A DNA stretch of 25,513 nt from Basidiobolus ranarum (taxonomy: Eukaryota > Basidiobolomycota > Basidiobolomycetes > Basidiobolales): NCBI GenBank assembly GCA_040143965.1, contig JASJQH010000142.1, positions 1-25,513 of the forward strand, in the 5' to 3' direction. The notes beneath the pieces are model-generated. The model saw only the letters and a program-made list of their open reading frames with translations, did not search any database and was not told where the DNA came from. The translations under genes were made by a program, and so were the position numbers. Shown piece after piece: positions 12,507 through 22,227 of this stretch; the stretch's first letter is position 1, and each line of letters begins with the position of its first letter.

Positions 12507-13606
12507 TTAGTTCATGGCCGACATGAATCTGTTCAGTTGACTTTGTAAAGTTGAAATACTGCTGTATAGTTTCTTCTTAGATGCTGAATCCAAATTCTTA
12601 ACAGTAGATGGCGATTGTGCTGGATCAAGCTCTAAAACCTCTCCAGATGATAAGGGCACTTGAATTAATGGTGGATTAAAGTTGAATTCAGTCTTTGGAA
12701 CACGGTTCTCTTCTGTGACATCCTTTGTGATACTTTGGTTGTTTTTTGTGAAGGTACTGACGCGAACCGATTTTCTCTGTGGTAAACGTTGTGAACGAGT
12801 TGATCGTTGAGAAAGGGATACTTTACGCTTCACATTCTCCTCCATATTTTCCTGATACCAAATTCATTAATAAAATAAACCTTTAAGATTGATTGTAATA
12901 AGTACTCACTTTAATACGAGAACGTAGTGTACGAGCTGGTGGATTCTTGGATTCTCCTTCAGTCTATTTCATATTATAAGAAATTAGTTTTATCTCCAAA
13001 CCAGGTTGCTGAGTACTCCTATACTTACTGTCTTATTTCCCTTTTCCAAATGATTTTTTTTAAGTTTCTTTGGCTCTTCTTTAACTTGGTTTCCACGAAG
13101 TCGTTTTTTACTATTTCGAAAGAAGAGTCAAGATTCGTTCGTGTATTATATTATAGACAGACAGATAGATAGATAGGTAGTATACCCTTTCTTGGAAATA
13201 TCAGGAACAACAGGTAAAGAATATTTTTCCACTTCGAGAGCTGCTTGTCGGTCAAAGAATTCTTTAGTATTACAATGATAAGTTTCGGTGAATTCTTTCA
13301 TTGTAAGCGCTCTAATAGCTTTTGGTATTTTGTTAAGTTCCAAGTCCCCCCAAAAATTGAGATAAGCAGAAAGATGGTCTTGAGTAGTGAGAAGTTTACG
13401 TTTTCTATCTTGAACTAAGTTATGTAAAAAAAGAAAAGTTGAAGGTGAGTTTTTTCTTTGTTAAAAAAAACCCATAGTATTAAGTAAGGAAAAAAGAACA
13501 TACCCTCAAGTTCAAGATTATCTAACAAAGCTTGTTTCTCATCTGAAGAAAGACTAGCTGAAGTCCGAATATAAGGTTTAACGTTTTTGGAATTCTTTGA
13601 ATACAT
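12507..13606 (-). CDS. Borealin, chromosomal passenger complex subunit
   Basis: Five exons: 13606-13504, 13414-13186, 13110-13029, 12963-12910, 12851-12507 (270 aa; human borealin is 280). N-terminal part, residues about 19-95: LSSDEKQALLDNLELEVQDR, then LNKIPKAIRALTMKEF, matching the borealin/Nbl1 helix that bundles with survivin (Bir1) and INCENP (Sli15) and its LPKALR segment. Middle: basic and disordered (SKKGKKRLRG, PPARTLRSR, SQRSTRSQRLPQRKS), suited to chromatin or DNA contact and Cdk/Aurora phosphorylation. C-terminal part, about 195-270: LIQVPLSSGEVLELDP, then KKKLYSSISTLQSQLNRFM, matching the animal borealin dimerisation domain. The complex directs Aurora B to centromeres and the midzone. 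Yeast Nbl1 keeps only the first part, so this gene has the longer, presumably ancestral, form. Confidence 0.85.
13154..13180. repeat. GACA/GATA tetranucleotide microsatellite in a borealin intron
   Basis: (GACA)2(GATA)3-type run inside borealin intron 2 (13111-13185). Confidence 0.8.
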
Positions 13607-13683
13607 ATGAAAGTATGGTGATATTTAAAGAGTAGAACGTGGAAATAAAGAGTTCTCTCTTTTTACAAGTCAAAAAAGAATTG

Positions 13684-13881
13684 ATGAATTATTTCAAAGT
13701 AGAAAAAGTGTTACTTTCAGTGGTTTACAAATTTACAACGGTAATAATGATTTGTTTATACTTGATTTTTATACTTTCACTTTCATTGGTTCAACGAATT
13801 CTTTCTATTGGTGGATTATTGGGCTTGAAATTGGTGTCAACAAATTCTAAATTTCATGGTCACCGAATTCATTCCCATTAA
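13684..13881 (+). CDS. Possible small membrane protein, unrecognised
   Basis: From ATG 13684 a frame of 65 codons ends at TAA 13879-13881. It has a hydrophobic segment (FTTVIMICLYLIFILSLSLV) that could span a membrane and a polar, histidine-containing end. It starts only 78 bp from the borealin start on the opposite strand, so the two would share a promoter. No family is recognised, and in AT-rich DNA such a frame may be chance. Confidence 0.2.
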   Translation: MNYFKVEKVLLSVVYKFTTVIMICLYLIFILSLSLVQRILSIGGLLGLKLVSTNSKFHGHRIHSH

Positions 13882-14112
13882 AATCTCTTGCTAAACAGCC
13901 AAGACTTCGTTCTTACTCAAGTTTAGATAACCTTGAAAATCACTCAGAATCTATGAAATAGATATCAAATAACATATGATACACTACGTCTTTGATGGGA
14001 AATTCTAGATTCAATAAAACAAAAGGAGGTATTCTTTTACGATGACGAAATCGATTTAATTATAGGAACACCAGAAAGCCTGCTTTTCAAGGAGTATGCA
14101 TAGCATCGAGAT

Positions 14113-16701
14113 TTATTCCATTCCAAGTGACCAAAAAGGTGGAAGACCCGAGCCTTTAATATTGGCCTGATCAAGCTTCGATTGGGACGGTTCAGTGGCT
14201 TGAGTAATCTTACTCAAAATCTCTTGATTTAGACCTGGGCCTCGAGTGGAGGCTTTCTCGGCTGCCATTGAAACACTTACTAAGGCTAGTATACGCATTT
14301 CTTCTTGACTTACCTCGGAGTGAGAGTTTGAGCTTTCATTTAGTAGAATCAATTTACCCGTTGAAAGATCAATATGTCGCGCTAAATATTTGACTATTGC
14401 ATTGTCTAGTCTTACTCCTTGAGCAGTCTGGTGTTTCCAAAGTTCGACATTGATGTTGGAATTCTGAATCATCCTTGTCAACAACGACCAATAGATCATG
14501 TTTTTTGTGGTTTGGTGATGAGCTTTTACATCAACGGAATCCTCACCTTTAGAGGTTCCTTTAGTGATCGTCAGTTTCTCATAAGGTTGTAACAGGTTTA
14601 GTTCGAACTGCTTCCCAATTCTCATTCTACTCCAATTAGATGTATGAAGGAATAATCGAACATCCCCTACAAATCCCGACAGAGCAGCAACTTGAAAATC
14701 CCTAAACGTTCCCCGATGATCCGAATATCTGGTTGTATTCTTGGTTTCTGGTGAAGTTATCAAATGAACAAGATAACGATTAGCCATTGCTACCATTTGA
14801 CTGTATTCCTTGTGAGTGACTGCATTTGTTCTTCTCAATAATCGAATGGCATCAAGAAAGTATGAGAAATCAGTCTCTTGAGGTATCGATTCTAGGCGTT
14901 GCCACAGTGGTGTAGGTGGACTTGGAATTGTATCCCAAGCCTGATTTGGTGATTGATTATCTTCTTTGGTTGGATAGTTTTCTACTTGATAATTCCAAAG
15001 ATGTGTTCGACCAAGAATATTACGACGCAATAGATTACCTGCCCAAGAGCCGTATTTCTCCTCACCGGTGAAATAGGAGGCAAGAGTAAGGATTGTAATA
15101 TCATTGAATAATGTTTCCAAATCGGGTGGTCTAGATGGGTTATTCACCTCTAAAGTCTTGACTGATGTAGGTTTTTGCAAATGAAGTTCCGATAACATAC
15201 TATCGATAATATTTTCTGCCTTTTTTTGCAGTTGTTTAACAGTATTTAAGATTTTCTCCTCACCAGACCAGTATTTCAATCGTTGTTGTCGAAGTTTAGT
15301 TTCATTATACATTAGTAATGTGTCGGAATTGAAGCGATTTCGTGCGATCTTTTCATCAATCGAATCAATGAATTGTTGGACCGCAAGTAAACGATTATAG
15401 GCACGCATACGTGTGGCCTCTTTGGTGTTGGTTTCTTGGTTCATTTGTCCCGAGAATAATCTATACACCCATCCAGAGGTTATGAATTGCCCCTTCTCTC
15501 TAGAATCGGGTCGTTCTCGAATCTCCCAAGGTACAATGTCATGAGAAGTATCACGCAATTTGTAAGCTCCAAGTCTCCATAAAAGTTCCAACTAAGATCA
15601 TAACAATATATGAGTAAACCTTGTAGACATCTTTCCCAATTCTATAGAAATATCCATATATCTATGTATATATAAATCTATTACCTTGGGTCTTCTCCCG
15701 TAACGCATTTGAGCGTTAAACATTTCCGTAGCATCAGCTCTAAATATGAGTTGAGGTTCTTGATTTGCATCTGGACGATCTTCAGAGTTCATGATCACTT
15801 CGGTGTTATTGAGTGCTCTCACCATAGGAACCACGAAATATTTATATGTTTCTCCATATAGATCTAAGTTTCTACGAACTTCATTGAAGGCTTTCCTTGT
15901 GAAGAAACAATTCCCATCAAAAGGAAATATCCATTTTGGATTCAAACGTTTCCCGTGTTGTAAAGCAAAGTTACGTCCACCATTCTACATGAAAGTAAGT
16001 TAACTTAGTAAGTAAAAAGTTAAAAGAGTGAAAAAAAGGGTGCCTTTCTTTATACATACATTATTCATAACGTAAAGATTCTTGTTATGATATGTAAAGT
16101 CAATAATTCTTAACTTTCCCATATTTCCCAAAGAACTAAATTCTTCCGACCTAAAAAAATCTGATACTGGAAATTCCTCGTAACGAAACTCTTTCTCTAA
16201 ATATTCCTCTTCTATAAACGGTATTCTCGTATATTTTTGGTGATAACGTTTCAATAAATCGATGAGGGCTTGTTCTTGGTCTGGATCCACAATTCTATTG
16301 AGTATCCACCACTTTTCTGTATCTGGAAAGGTGGGCTCATGTTGAAGTATAAACTGAACATTATGCAACGTTTGACCAGGTTTGTGACGTGGGGGAAGGT
16401 CGTTTCCTAGAATTCGATATAAGAGGATCTTTTCACTGGGTAGAGTTGGTATCGAAGTGAATATGTGAAGTGGAAGGTCGGATAGATGATATGAAATATA
16501 AAGATAACTGCAGAGAGCAGCTAGCATACAAAGACCCGTCACATAAAGCAGTCTCTTTAAGCATGCATGGGTACGAAACACACTTCGACGTGGGGATTTG
16601 TGTACACTGTAAAAAGGTAAATGGTGGTCATCCTGGGGTGACGTCATGATGGTAATGTTAGTACCTCGAGTGCGACGTGACTTAGGTGACTCTATCAACA
16701 T
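14113..16701 (-). CDS. Type II membrane protein: glycosyltransferase-like domain fused to alginate-lyase-like domain
   Basis: Three exons: 16701-16060, 15984-15685, 15591-14113 (806 aa). Residues 1-49: basic, cytosolic. About 50-70: one membrane segment (LLYVTGLCMLAALCSYLYIS), so probably a Golgi or ER type II enzyme with a lumenal body. About 91-330: GT-A-like region with ILLYRILGNDLPPRH, KWWILNRIVDP, LYVMNNNGGRNFALQHG and FPFDGNCF; D237-G-N is a candidate metal or nucleotide-sugar site. About 440-760: matches the alginate lyase (PF05426) pattern, with YFTGEEKYGSWAGNLLR and then DHRGTFRDFQVAALSGFVGD where lyases have NNHGTWYDVQ. The histidine is kept but the NN is changed, so lyase activity is doubtful. 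Substrate inferred only: a uronic-acid wall polymer would fit Mucoromycota. The frame runs 8 codons above ATG 16701 without another ATG, hence this start. Confidence 0.75.
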
Positions 16702-17019
16702 ATCTCTTGGAATCTGTTGCACCAAGAGCAGTATTGAAAGATGATTATGAAAAGGTCAAGCTAAATCAAGCGATATACAGATCGATTCAAATAAGATTGA
16801 AAGTGTATATGCCTCAAACGAGTAGTTTGGGAAAATGAAAGTGCACTTGTATTCGGAGTCATGAGTGATGGTATTTAAAGGAGGGGAAAAAGGAGCTCAC
16901 CCCTATCTTTTGAAATATCATATTCAACTTATATTAGGTCACATCTACATATGCATCCACTTGTACACATATATCCCCCAGTAAGCCAGCCTTCAAGAGT
17001 ATTCTGATACTTATTCGAT
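16702..17019. promoter_or_regulatory. Upstream region of the type II membrane protein gene
   Basis: Intergenic AT-rich stretch with a CT-rich section near 16889-16912 (on the plus strand it reads GGGGAAAAAGGAGCTCACCC). No defined operator was identified. Confidence 0.25.
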
Positions 17020-17205
17020 ATGGATTTAACAACCCCACCTTCACCCTCTCAAGAACACTCCTTATCCAATAAATCCGAGGCAAATACTCCGAACGTAAAG
17101 AGACAGAAATCCATGCAATGTAAGCAACCCCAAATCAACAATACTGTGGGGAGCTCAAAGATGATATTGAAGGGTGTCTTCGAGGAAGCGAATCTATTTT
17201 GTTAA
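17020..17205 (+). CDS. Possible small Ser/Pro-rich protein, unrecognised
   Basis: ATG 17020 to TAA 17203-17205, 61 codons. It begins MDLTTPPSPSQEHSLSNKSE and includes PNVKRQKS, which looks like a small nuclear-localisation or phosphorylation segment. Unlike most chance frames here it has a real ATG and polar, low-hydrophobicity content. It could be a short protein or the first exon of a gene whose other exons I did not find; there is little room before the glutaredoxin stop at 17528. No homology is claimed. Confidence 0.3.
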   Translation: MDLTTPPSPSQEHSLSNKSEANTPNVKRQKSMQCKQPQINNTVGSSKMILKGVFEEANLFC

Positions 17206-17527
17206 CTGAATCTGACACTTTTGACTGAATAATATGTTTGTAAAGGAATTACGGTCTTTCATGTGATACTCCGAAATTTATTGCAACCAACTCCTTGCAT
17301 GGTGTGCATCGTAACGGTGTTGAACTCTACACAGTTGTGATTTCTGAAGTATAGCATGTTTTGTACGAATACAGAATGAAGGAAAGAATACACTATGATA
17401 TGATGAACTATTCCAGAATCAAGCTAGAAAATGGTATTAATACAATAAGTATAATATATTTCCAATGAAAATGTAAATGTATAAGGGGGATTGTGGATTA
17501 GGGAGCTATGGTTTACTGATACGCCCA
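17206..17527. other. 3' flank of glutaredoxin, no gene seen
   Basis: AT-rich, no motif-bearing frame. This is probably the glutaredoxin 3' UTR and terminator. Confidence 0.4.
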
Positions 17528-18362
17528 TTAATTGCTGATAATAGCTTCCTGAGGAATCATCGAAGCGAATTCATCGGTTTCAATCAATTCTTTGACAATA
17601 TCCAAACCACCAGCAAGTTCACCATTAATGTAAAGCTGGGGATAAGTAGGCCAGTTGGAGAACTCTTTAAGGGCTTGACGTACTTCATCATCGCTGAGAA
17701 TATCAAAGTAACCAAATCGGACATGATTATCTTGAAGAATTTGGATCAATTGACGAGAGAAACCGCAACGTGGTTGTGCTGGTTCTCCCTTCATGAATAA
17801 CATTACTGGTGCTTGGTGAGTAAGTTGGGTAAGACGAGCTTTAATGTCTTGTTCGGCGTTGTTTTCAGTGGCATTACCATTAATGTCAGTATAGTCAGAA
17901 ATCCCCGATAATTTGGCATATTTTTCAACGGTCTGGTTCAACTCAGGGGCATTGGCACCCTCGACTCTAGCCAAGATCTTTCCATCCTGTTATAATCAAA
18001 CAGTTAAATAACTTTGACCAGGTATCCAAGTAAACATTAGACCCAAAACTTACTTTGACAAAAACAAAGGATGGCACAGCTGCGATTTCGTAATCTTCTG
18101 ATATATCTGAGAAGGCTTCAGCCTCAACCTAAGATGGAGTAAAGATGAGAATGGTGCAAAATAAAAATGCTAACAATGTAGGGTATACCTTAATAAACAA
18201 AAAACTGGAGTATTTGCTGGCCAATTCAGCAAAAACTTCGTTCATTTGAGAGCAAGGGGCGGCCCAAGAAGCCCAAAAATTGAGTACAATGGTTTTGTCT
18301 CTATTTTCGGTATATATTTGTTGATATTGCTCGTCAGATTGGAGTTCAATGTGGTTCAACAT
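17528..18362 (-). CDS. Monothiol glutaredoxin of the Grx3/Grx4 type (Trx + Grx domains)
   Basis: Three exons: 18362-18189, 18128-18054, 17986-17528 (235 aa; yeast Grx3/4 are about 245-285). Residues 1-105: thioredoxin-like domain with FWASWAAPCSQM; the active site is WAAPC (C37 only), the single-Cys form typical of this family. About 106-134: polar linker. About 135-235: glutaredoxin domain with MLFMKGEPAQPRCGFSRQ (C157 of CGFS), then WPTYPQLYINGELAGGLDIV, which holds the glutathione-binding TYPQ and GG segments. Known: CGFS glutaredoxins bind a glutathione-coordinated [2Fe-2S] cluster as dimers, deliver iron or clusters in the cytosol, and signal iron status to transcription factors. It has one Grx domain, as in fungi, where animal PICOT has two. 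It lies near SUR2 and mitoferrin, both iron-linked. Confidence 0.96.
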
Positions 18363-19153
18363 GGTGAAGACTTTTCAAAAGAATAAAGTTGGATAGAATT
18401 AGTGTTTATATTTTATGAGCCAACAATTGATGAGAATGGCGTGAAATCAAATTCGTTATTTGTAAGGAAAATTGAACCTTCGAGAAAAAAAAGGATTATT
18501 TCAAATCAGGTTTGTATTTAGCAACATGAATCATCACTGATAATCGAATACTATCCAATTCTGGGTATTATTGTGAAGCAAGTTAACCACACTTCTTCCG
18601 ATTCGGATGATTCGGAATGTTCAGTGTCAGAACCTACGAGTGGTTCACCAGGTAACGTAGCCTTCAAATTGTACCAACCAAGCTTTCGAATAGGAATTGC
18701 ACCAACCAAGCTTTCGAATAAGAATTGCACCAACCAAGCTTTCGAATAGGAATTGTACCAACCAAGCTTTCGAATAGGAATTGTACCAACATAGCCCCCA
18801 TCATGTACTACAAATCACTGCACTCCACCAGGTGTCAGAGGTGTAGGCAGATCTAGAAATCAACACTTGGGTCTTATCTTGAAGGAAAGCAGATGGAAGG
18901 GCTAGGTCAAGATATTTCCAAGTCTAGCCTGTCACTGGAACTGTCCGAAGTGACTTATCAGATCCACATATAAAGTAGGGCATGTATATATATATATGTT
19001 GAGGAAAACTCATTTATTTATAAAATATGGTGTCAAAAAGTAGGTCTAAAAGGATCAACAAAAATGAAGGGAAATAATTTCTATATTAATTTTAATAGGT
19101 ATCTGTAGTAGCTAAACATCGCCTAGGTTATAATTCCTGCCCATTTTTTCTCT
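18363..19153. other. Intergenic region between glutaredoxin and SUR2
   Basis: Holds the glutaredoxin promoter and the SUR2 3' UTR. It contains the 28-bp tandem repeat listed separately and an (AT)n run near 18984-18999. A minus-strand frame at 18551-18733 runs partly through the repeat and contains an acidic-serine stretch (DTEHSESSESEE); it has no ATG and no recognised family. Confidence 0.5.
18673..18784. repeat. 28-bp tandem repeat, 4 copies
   Basis: Copies at 18673-18700, 18701-18728, 18729-18756 and 18757-18784. Each begins ACCAACCAAGCTTTCGAATA and ends GGAATTG plus C or T; copy 2 has one extra change. A partial fifth copy (ACCAACATAG) follows. Each unit carries AAGCTT and TTCGAA, two 6-bp palindromes overlapping by two bases. 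It lies about 310 bp upstream of the glutaredoxin start. Confidence 0.92.
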
Positions 19154-20319
19154 CTAAATGCGTACTCGACTAGATTGCTTTAGGCTACTGTTAATCCTGG
19201 TGGCACTTTGTGTGGAATGTCCAGTAGGTTTAACATTCTTTTCTGCTTGGGTTTGTGCACGCTTTTGCTTTGCCTCGCTGGGTGAAATGTAGGTTCCTAA
19301 CAAGCGATCCCAGTGTGTAAAGAATGGTTGAGAGTAATTGCTCTTGAGGCCATAGAGTTGATGATGGATATCGTGACTAAAAATTGAACCGTATAAGTAT
19401 TTCGTTTCAAAAGGTACTATATATGGTTACTACTTACTAAGCTACATTGTTTCCGAAAATTCGTTGCAAAGGATCGAATGGCAAACTATATCCGCAATGA
19501 TCGTCAACTAAGTGGTTTAAACTGGTTAGATAGCTCATCTAGAACCATGGCCAAAATACCAGTACTTACTTGTTTTAATGGTAGAGAAAGTGAAGAATAC
19601 TATGGCTCCACGGGTAGACAAGCCGGACATAGTAAAAGCAATTCCGGCACCAACTGAGTCAAGCACAAAGCCCTCCAAAGGATGATTGTACAGGGCACCA
19701 AAAGCATAAGGACAGTAAACTCTATGATGGACCGAATGGAAGGTGCGGTATAGGAAAGCGTTGTTATGGAACCAACGGTGAAGGAAATACTCAATGGTAT
19801 CCAAGACAAACCTAAAAACAATCAAATATTAGAATTTTCAAAGATAAAGAAAATTTCTCTTCCTAAAACTTACAAAGCAACCATAAAGCGTGCAAATGGT
19901 ATAGCTACCCAGGTCATAAACTGAGAAACTAAGGCCAAAAAGTAAGCTGTGGAGGGATCCAGTTGACAAAGACTTATAACATTGAAGAATTGGAAACACT
20001 CTTCTTGATATTGGCTGGCCAACACACTGATCGGGGTGAATGAGTAATCTGTTTGATCTTCACTTTCAGCTGCAACAATGAGCAAGCCTACCATGGTCTG
20101 GAGGATTTGTTGAAGCAAAACATTTCCCATTACCTCCTTGACAGTAACTTTGTTTTTGGCCTTTTCCTCTTCAGGAGTGTGGATTTTATATTTCTCAAAG
20201 AAAGGAAGACGGAGTTCACTCATCATGTAGAAAAACCCAGAGAAGAGCCAATAGGCAGCGACTGGCGACACAAGCGACAGTGTCTTATCCGATACAAAGG
20301 AAAGAAGTTGCGTCGTCAT
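19154..20319 (-). CDS. SUR2: Sphinganine C4-hydroxylase (Sur2, fatty acid hydroxylase superfamily)
   Basis: Four exons: 20319-19874, 19811-19570, 19507-19438, 19376-19154 (326 aa; yeast Sur2 is about 350). Reaction: hydroxylates dihydrosphingosine at C4 to phytosphingosine in the ER membrane, using cytochrome b5 electrons and O2. Seen: LSLVSPVAAYWLFSGFFYMM at the N-terminus, as in Sur2; hydrophobic membrane segments; the di-iron histidine boxes HRWFH (160-164), HSVHH (174-178) and HDIHH (254-258); and H233 in DDHCGY. YAFGALYNHPLEGFVLD and LPFDPLQRIFGNN separate this enzyme from Erg25/Erg3. The tail is basic and hydrophilic but lacks a clear KKXX signal. The open frame extends 17 codons above ATG 20319 with no other ATG, hence this start. 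It needs iron, as its neighbours handle iron. Confidence 0.95.
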
Positions 20320-20811
20320 GTTTAGGCGGAGTCCTTCAACCTGATCAAAAGGTACAAGAGCAAGAGACACCGGGGAATACAGAAGTAACGATGATGGCTC
20401 AGTATATAAATAAATAATGGTTCTAACGAAAACGGGGTTATCCCCATTAATGGGATATCAAGAGATCGGTGTGGACTAGCCTTGAGCTCATCTATGTCGT
20501 TTACCTGCAAGAGACTAGAATAATTTAATGATAAAAATTGTACAAATTAGCTAATGATAAGAAAGGTTGCTTTACCACACACAAGCAGTCAGCAATTGAA
20601 CAAACTTGTCTAGGTTTGCCAAATCACATTCTAGTTCCATCTATTCCACTTTGGGATTGACAGGGCTTTTGGTTTAACCACTAATTTGCCAGCCATAATA
20701 ACTCAATTCGCTCACTATTCCAGATTATTGTCGGGAAAACTATTAAGTCACTTGCTAAACGATCGACATTAGTCAATTGTTTTGATGCATTCTACTGGCA
20801 CAAACATTCTT
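20320..20811. promoter_or_regulatory. SUR2 upstream region
   Basis: About 490 bp before the SUR2 start. On the minus strand it contains ATTTATATACTGAGCC, a TATA-like element about 90 bp above the start codon. No other motif is assigned. Confidence 0.35.
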
Positions 20812-21060
20812 CTAGCACACAAGATGGAAGGAAGGATGTTTTATTACATCTATTGAAGGGTGATTATGCATAGAGTTGTGTAAAGATTGAGTAGGGAAAT
20901 GTGTATGGAATAAAGAAACTTGGTGCACGACATAATCAATAATATAAGGTTTGATTCGAGTCAGGTAACGTAAAATTGGTAACTCGTAAATAATTGCAAA
21001 AAACACTATTAATACACTATGTTGAAGGAGAGGGGACACCATGAATCTTGGGGTTACCAT
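20812..21060 (-). CDS. Small hydrophobic ORF in the mitoferrin 3' UTR, doubtful
   Basis: Beginning at ATG 21060, 82 codons run to TAG at 20812. A hydrophobic stretch (LIVFFAIIYELPILRYL) is followed by a histidine-rich end (HTHFPTQSLHNSMHNH). It starts about 60 nt after the mitoferrin stop on the same strand and contains the likely mitoferrin polyadenylation signal, so it is probably UTR. It is reported because it is long for AT-rich non-coding DNA. Confidence 0.15.
   Translation of the reverse strand: MVTPRFMVSPLLQHSVLIVFFAIIYELPILRYLTRIKPYIIDYVVHQVSLFHTHFPTQSLHNSMHNHPSIDVIKHPSFHLVC
20840..20845 (-). terminator. Probable mitoferrin polyadenylation signal
   Basis: AATAAA on the minus strand (TTTATT on plus), about 277 nt after the mitoferrin stop and before any other gene. 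Confidence 0.4.
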
Positions 21061-21121
21061 GTAACCAGTAAGATACACAACTGTCAGAGATGAATGCTTG
21101 GAACGCTATGAACTATGATAC

Positions 21122-22227
21122 CTATGGGTTCGCTGTAGCAAGGGCCTCGTCATTCCTTGATTTAATGAACCACTTGAAATACTCATATGTAGACCATGAG
21201 ATAGCAGTTGCTGGCATGTGAGAGAGTACGCGAGGCTTCCACCCTCTAAGGAGACCGCGTACACCATCATGTTTCAAAATAATTTTGAAAGCAGATAACA
21301 TCCCCGAAGCGCTACGAACATCAGCGTTGGTAGACGTGCCACGAGTTTGGAGGAGTGTTTTAGCAACATCAAGAGGTGTTGTTGCAGCCGCGGCAAATGC
21401 ACCAGCAACACCACCAGAAATAATATGGGTTTTAGGATCGTAAGTTCCATTTGGGTTCAAAACACCACATAGATATTCATATGTAGCAAACTGAATTGAT
21501 TGGAATGGAATGGTCATGGTGAGTGTTGTGGGATATGAAACATAGAAGGCGGAAAATCCTTCGGTCTTAAAAACATTCTTAGCACATTCCAAGACACTTT
21601 TGTAGTTAGATCCGTGAACTTGCATTCTTTGTTTGATCACTAATAATATTTAGAATATTAGATATGTTCAACAGGATGAATATAGTAATGCTTAATACCA
21701 TCGAATGGGTTCATTAAAGCGTCACTGGCGATAGTTGCGCAGGCACCAGCAGCACCTATAAAGTTATCGTTAGTAAACATGTAATTAAATATACATTTCT
21801 CAACTGCTCAAGTTTACCTGTAGCAATTGGATGATGGCCAAGTCCACTACCACCAAATAAAGTTTTACAGTGTTCATATGTAGCAAAATATAGAGCATGA
21901 GCAGGTCCAGCTCCAAGAATGACCGAATTTACACCTCTCCAGAGAGAGCGTGCACCTTCAGTAGTAGTCATACGGGTGATTGCTTGAACAACTCCCGAAT
22001 AAACAGCTTGAGGATTGGGATTTAAAATTTGCATTCTAGTCTGTATTTGGGTAAGCAAATGGATTTGAAGAGTGAACTAAATAAGCATATCAACCAACCT
22101 TAACACTATCAAAAGGATGCATAACCGTATGTTCAGTTATTCCAGCCAATGCACCTGCAATAAGGTGAGTAACCACAGAGGCGCTCTCAGGTAAAGCTTC
22201 ATAATCGTATTCTTCGTTGTCAGACAT
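21122..22227 (-). CDS. Mitoferrin, mitochondrial iron carrier (Mrs3/Mrs4 type)
   Basis: Four exons: 22227-22099, 22040-21818, 21755-21699, 21639-21122 (308 aa; yeast Mrs4 is 304). It has three solute-carrier repeats, with signatures PFDSVKTRMQ (38-), PFDVIKQRMQ (134-) and [10 protein letters not shown] (225-). Mitoferrin-specific contact-helix sequences are present: [31 protein letters not shown] and [15 protein letters not shown]. Known role: it imports ferrous iron across the inner mitochondrial membrane for haem and Fe-S synthesis. The N-terminus is acidic ([10 protein letters not shown]) with no cleavable presequence, as usual for carriers. Intron 1 begins GTTGGT, a weaker donor than the GTAAAC and GTATTA of the others. 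Yeast has two paralogs; which one this matches cannot be told. Confidence 0.96.

Noticed and set aside
17477-17800. 107-codon plus-strand ORF
   Set aside because: Antisense to the conserved Grx domain and lacks its own motif.
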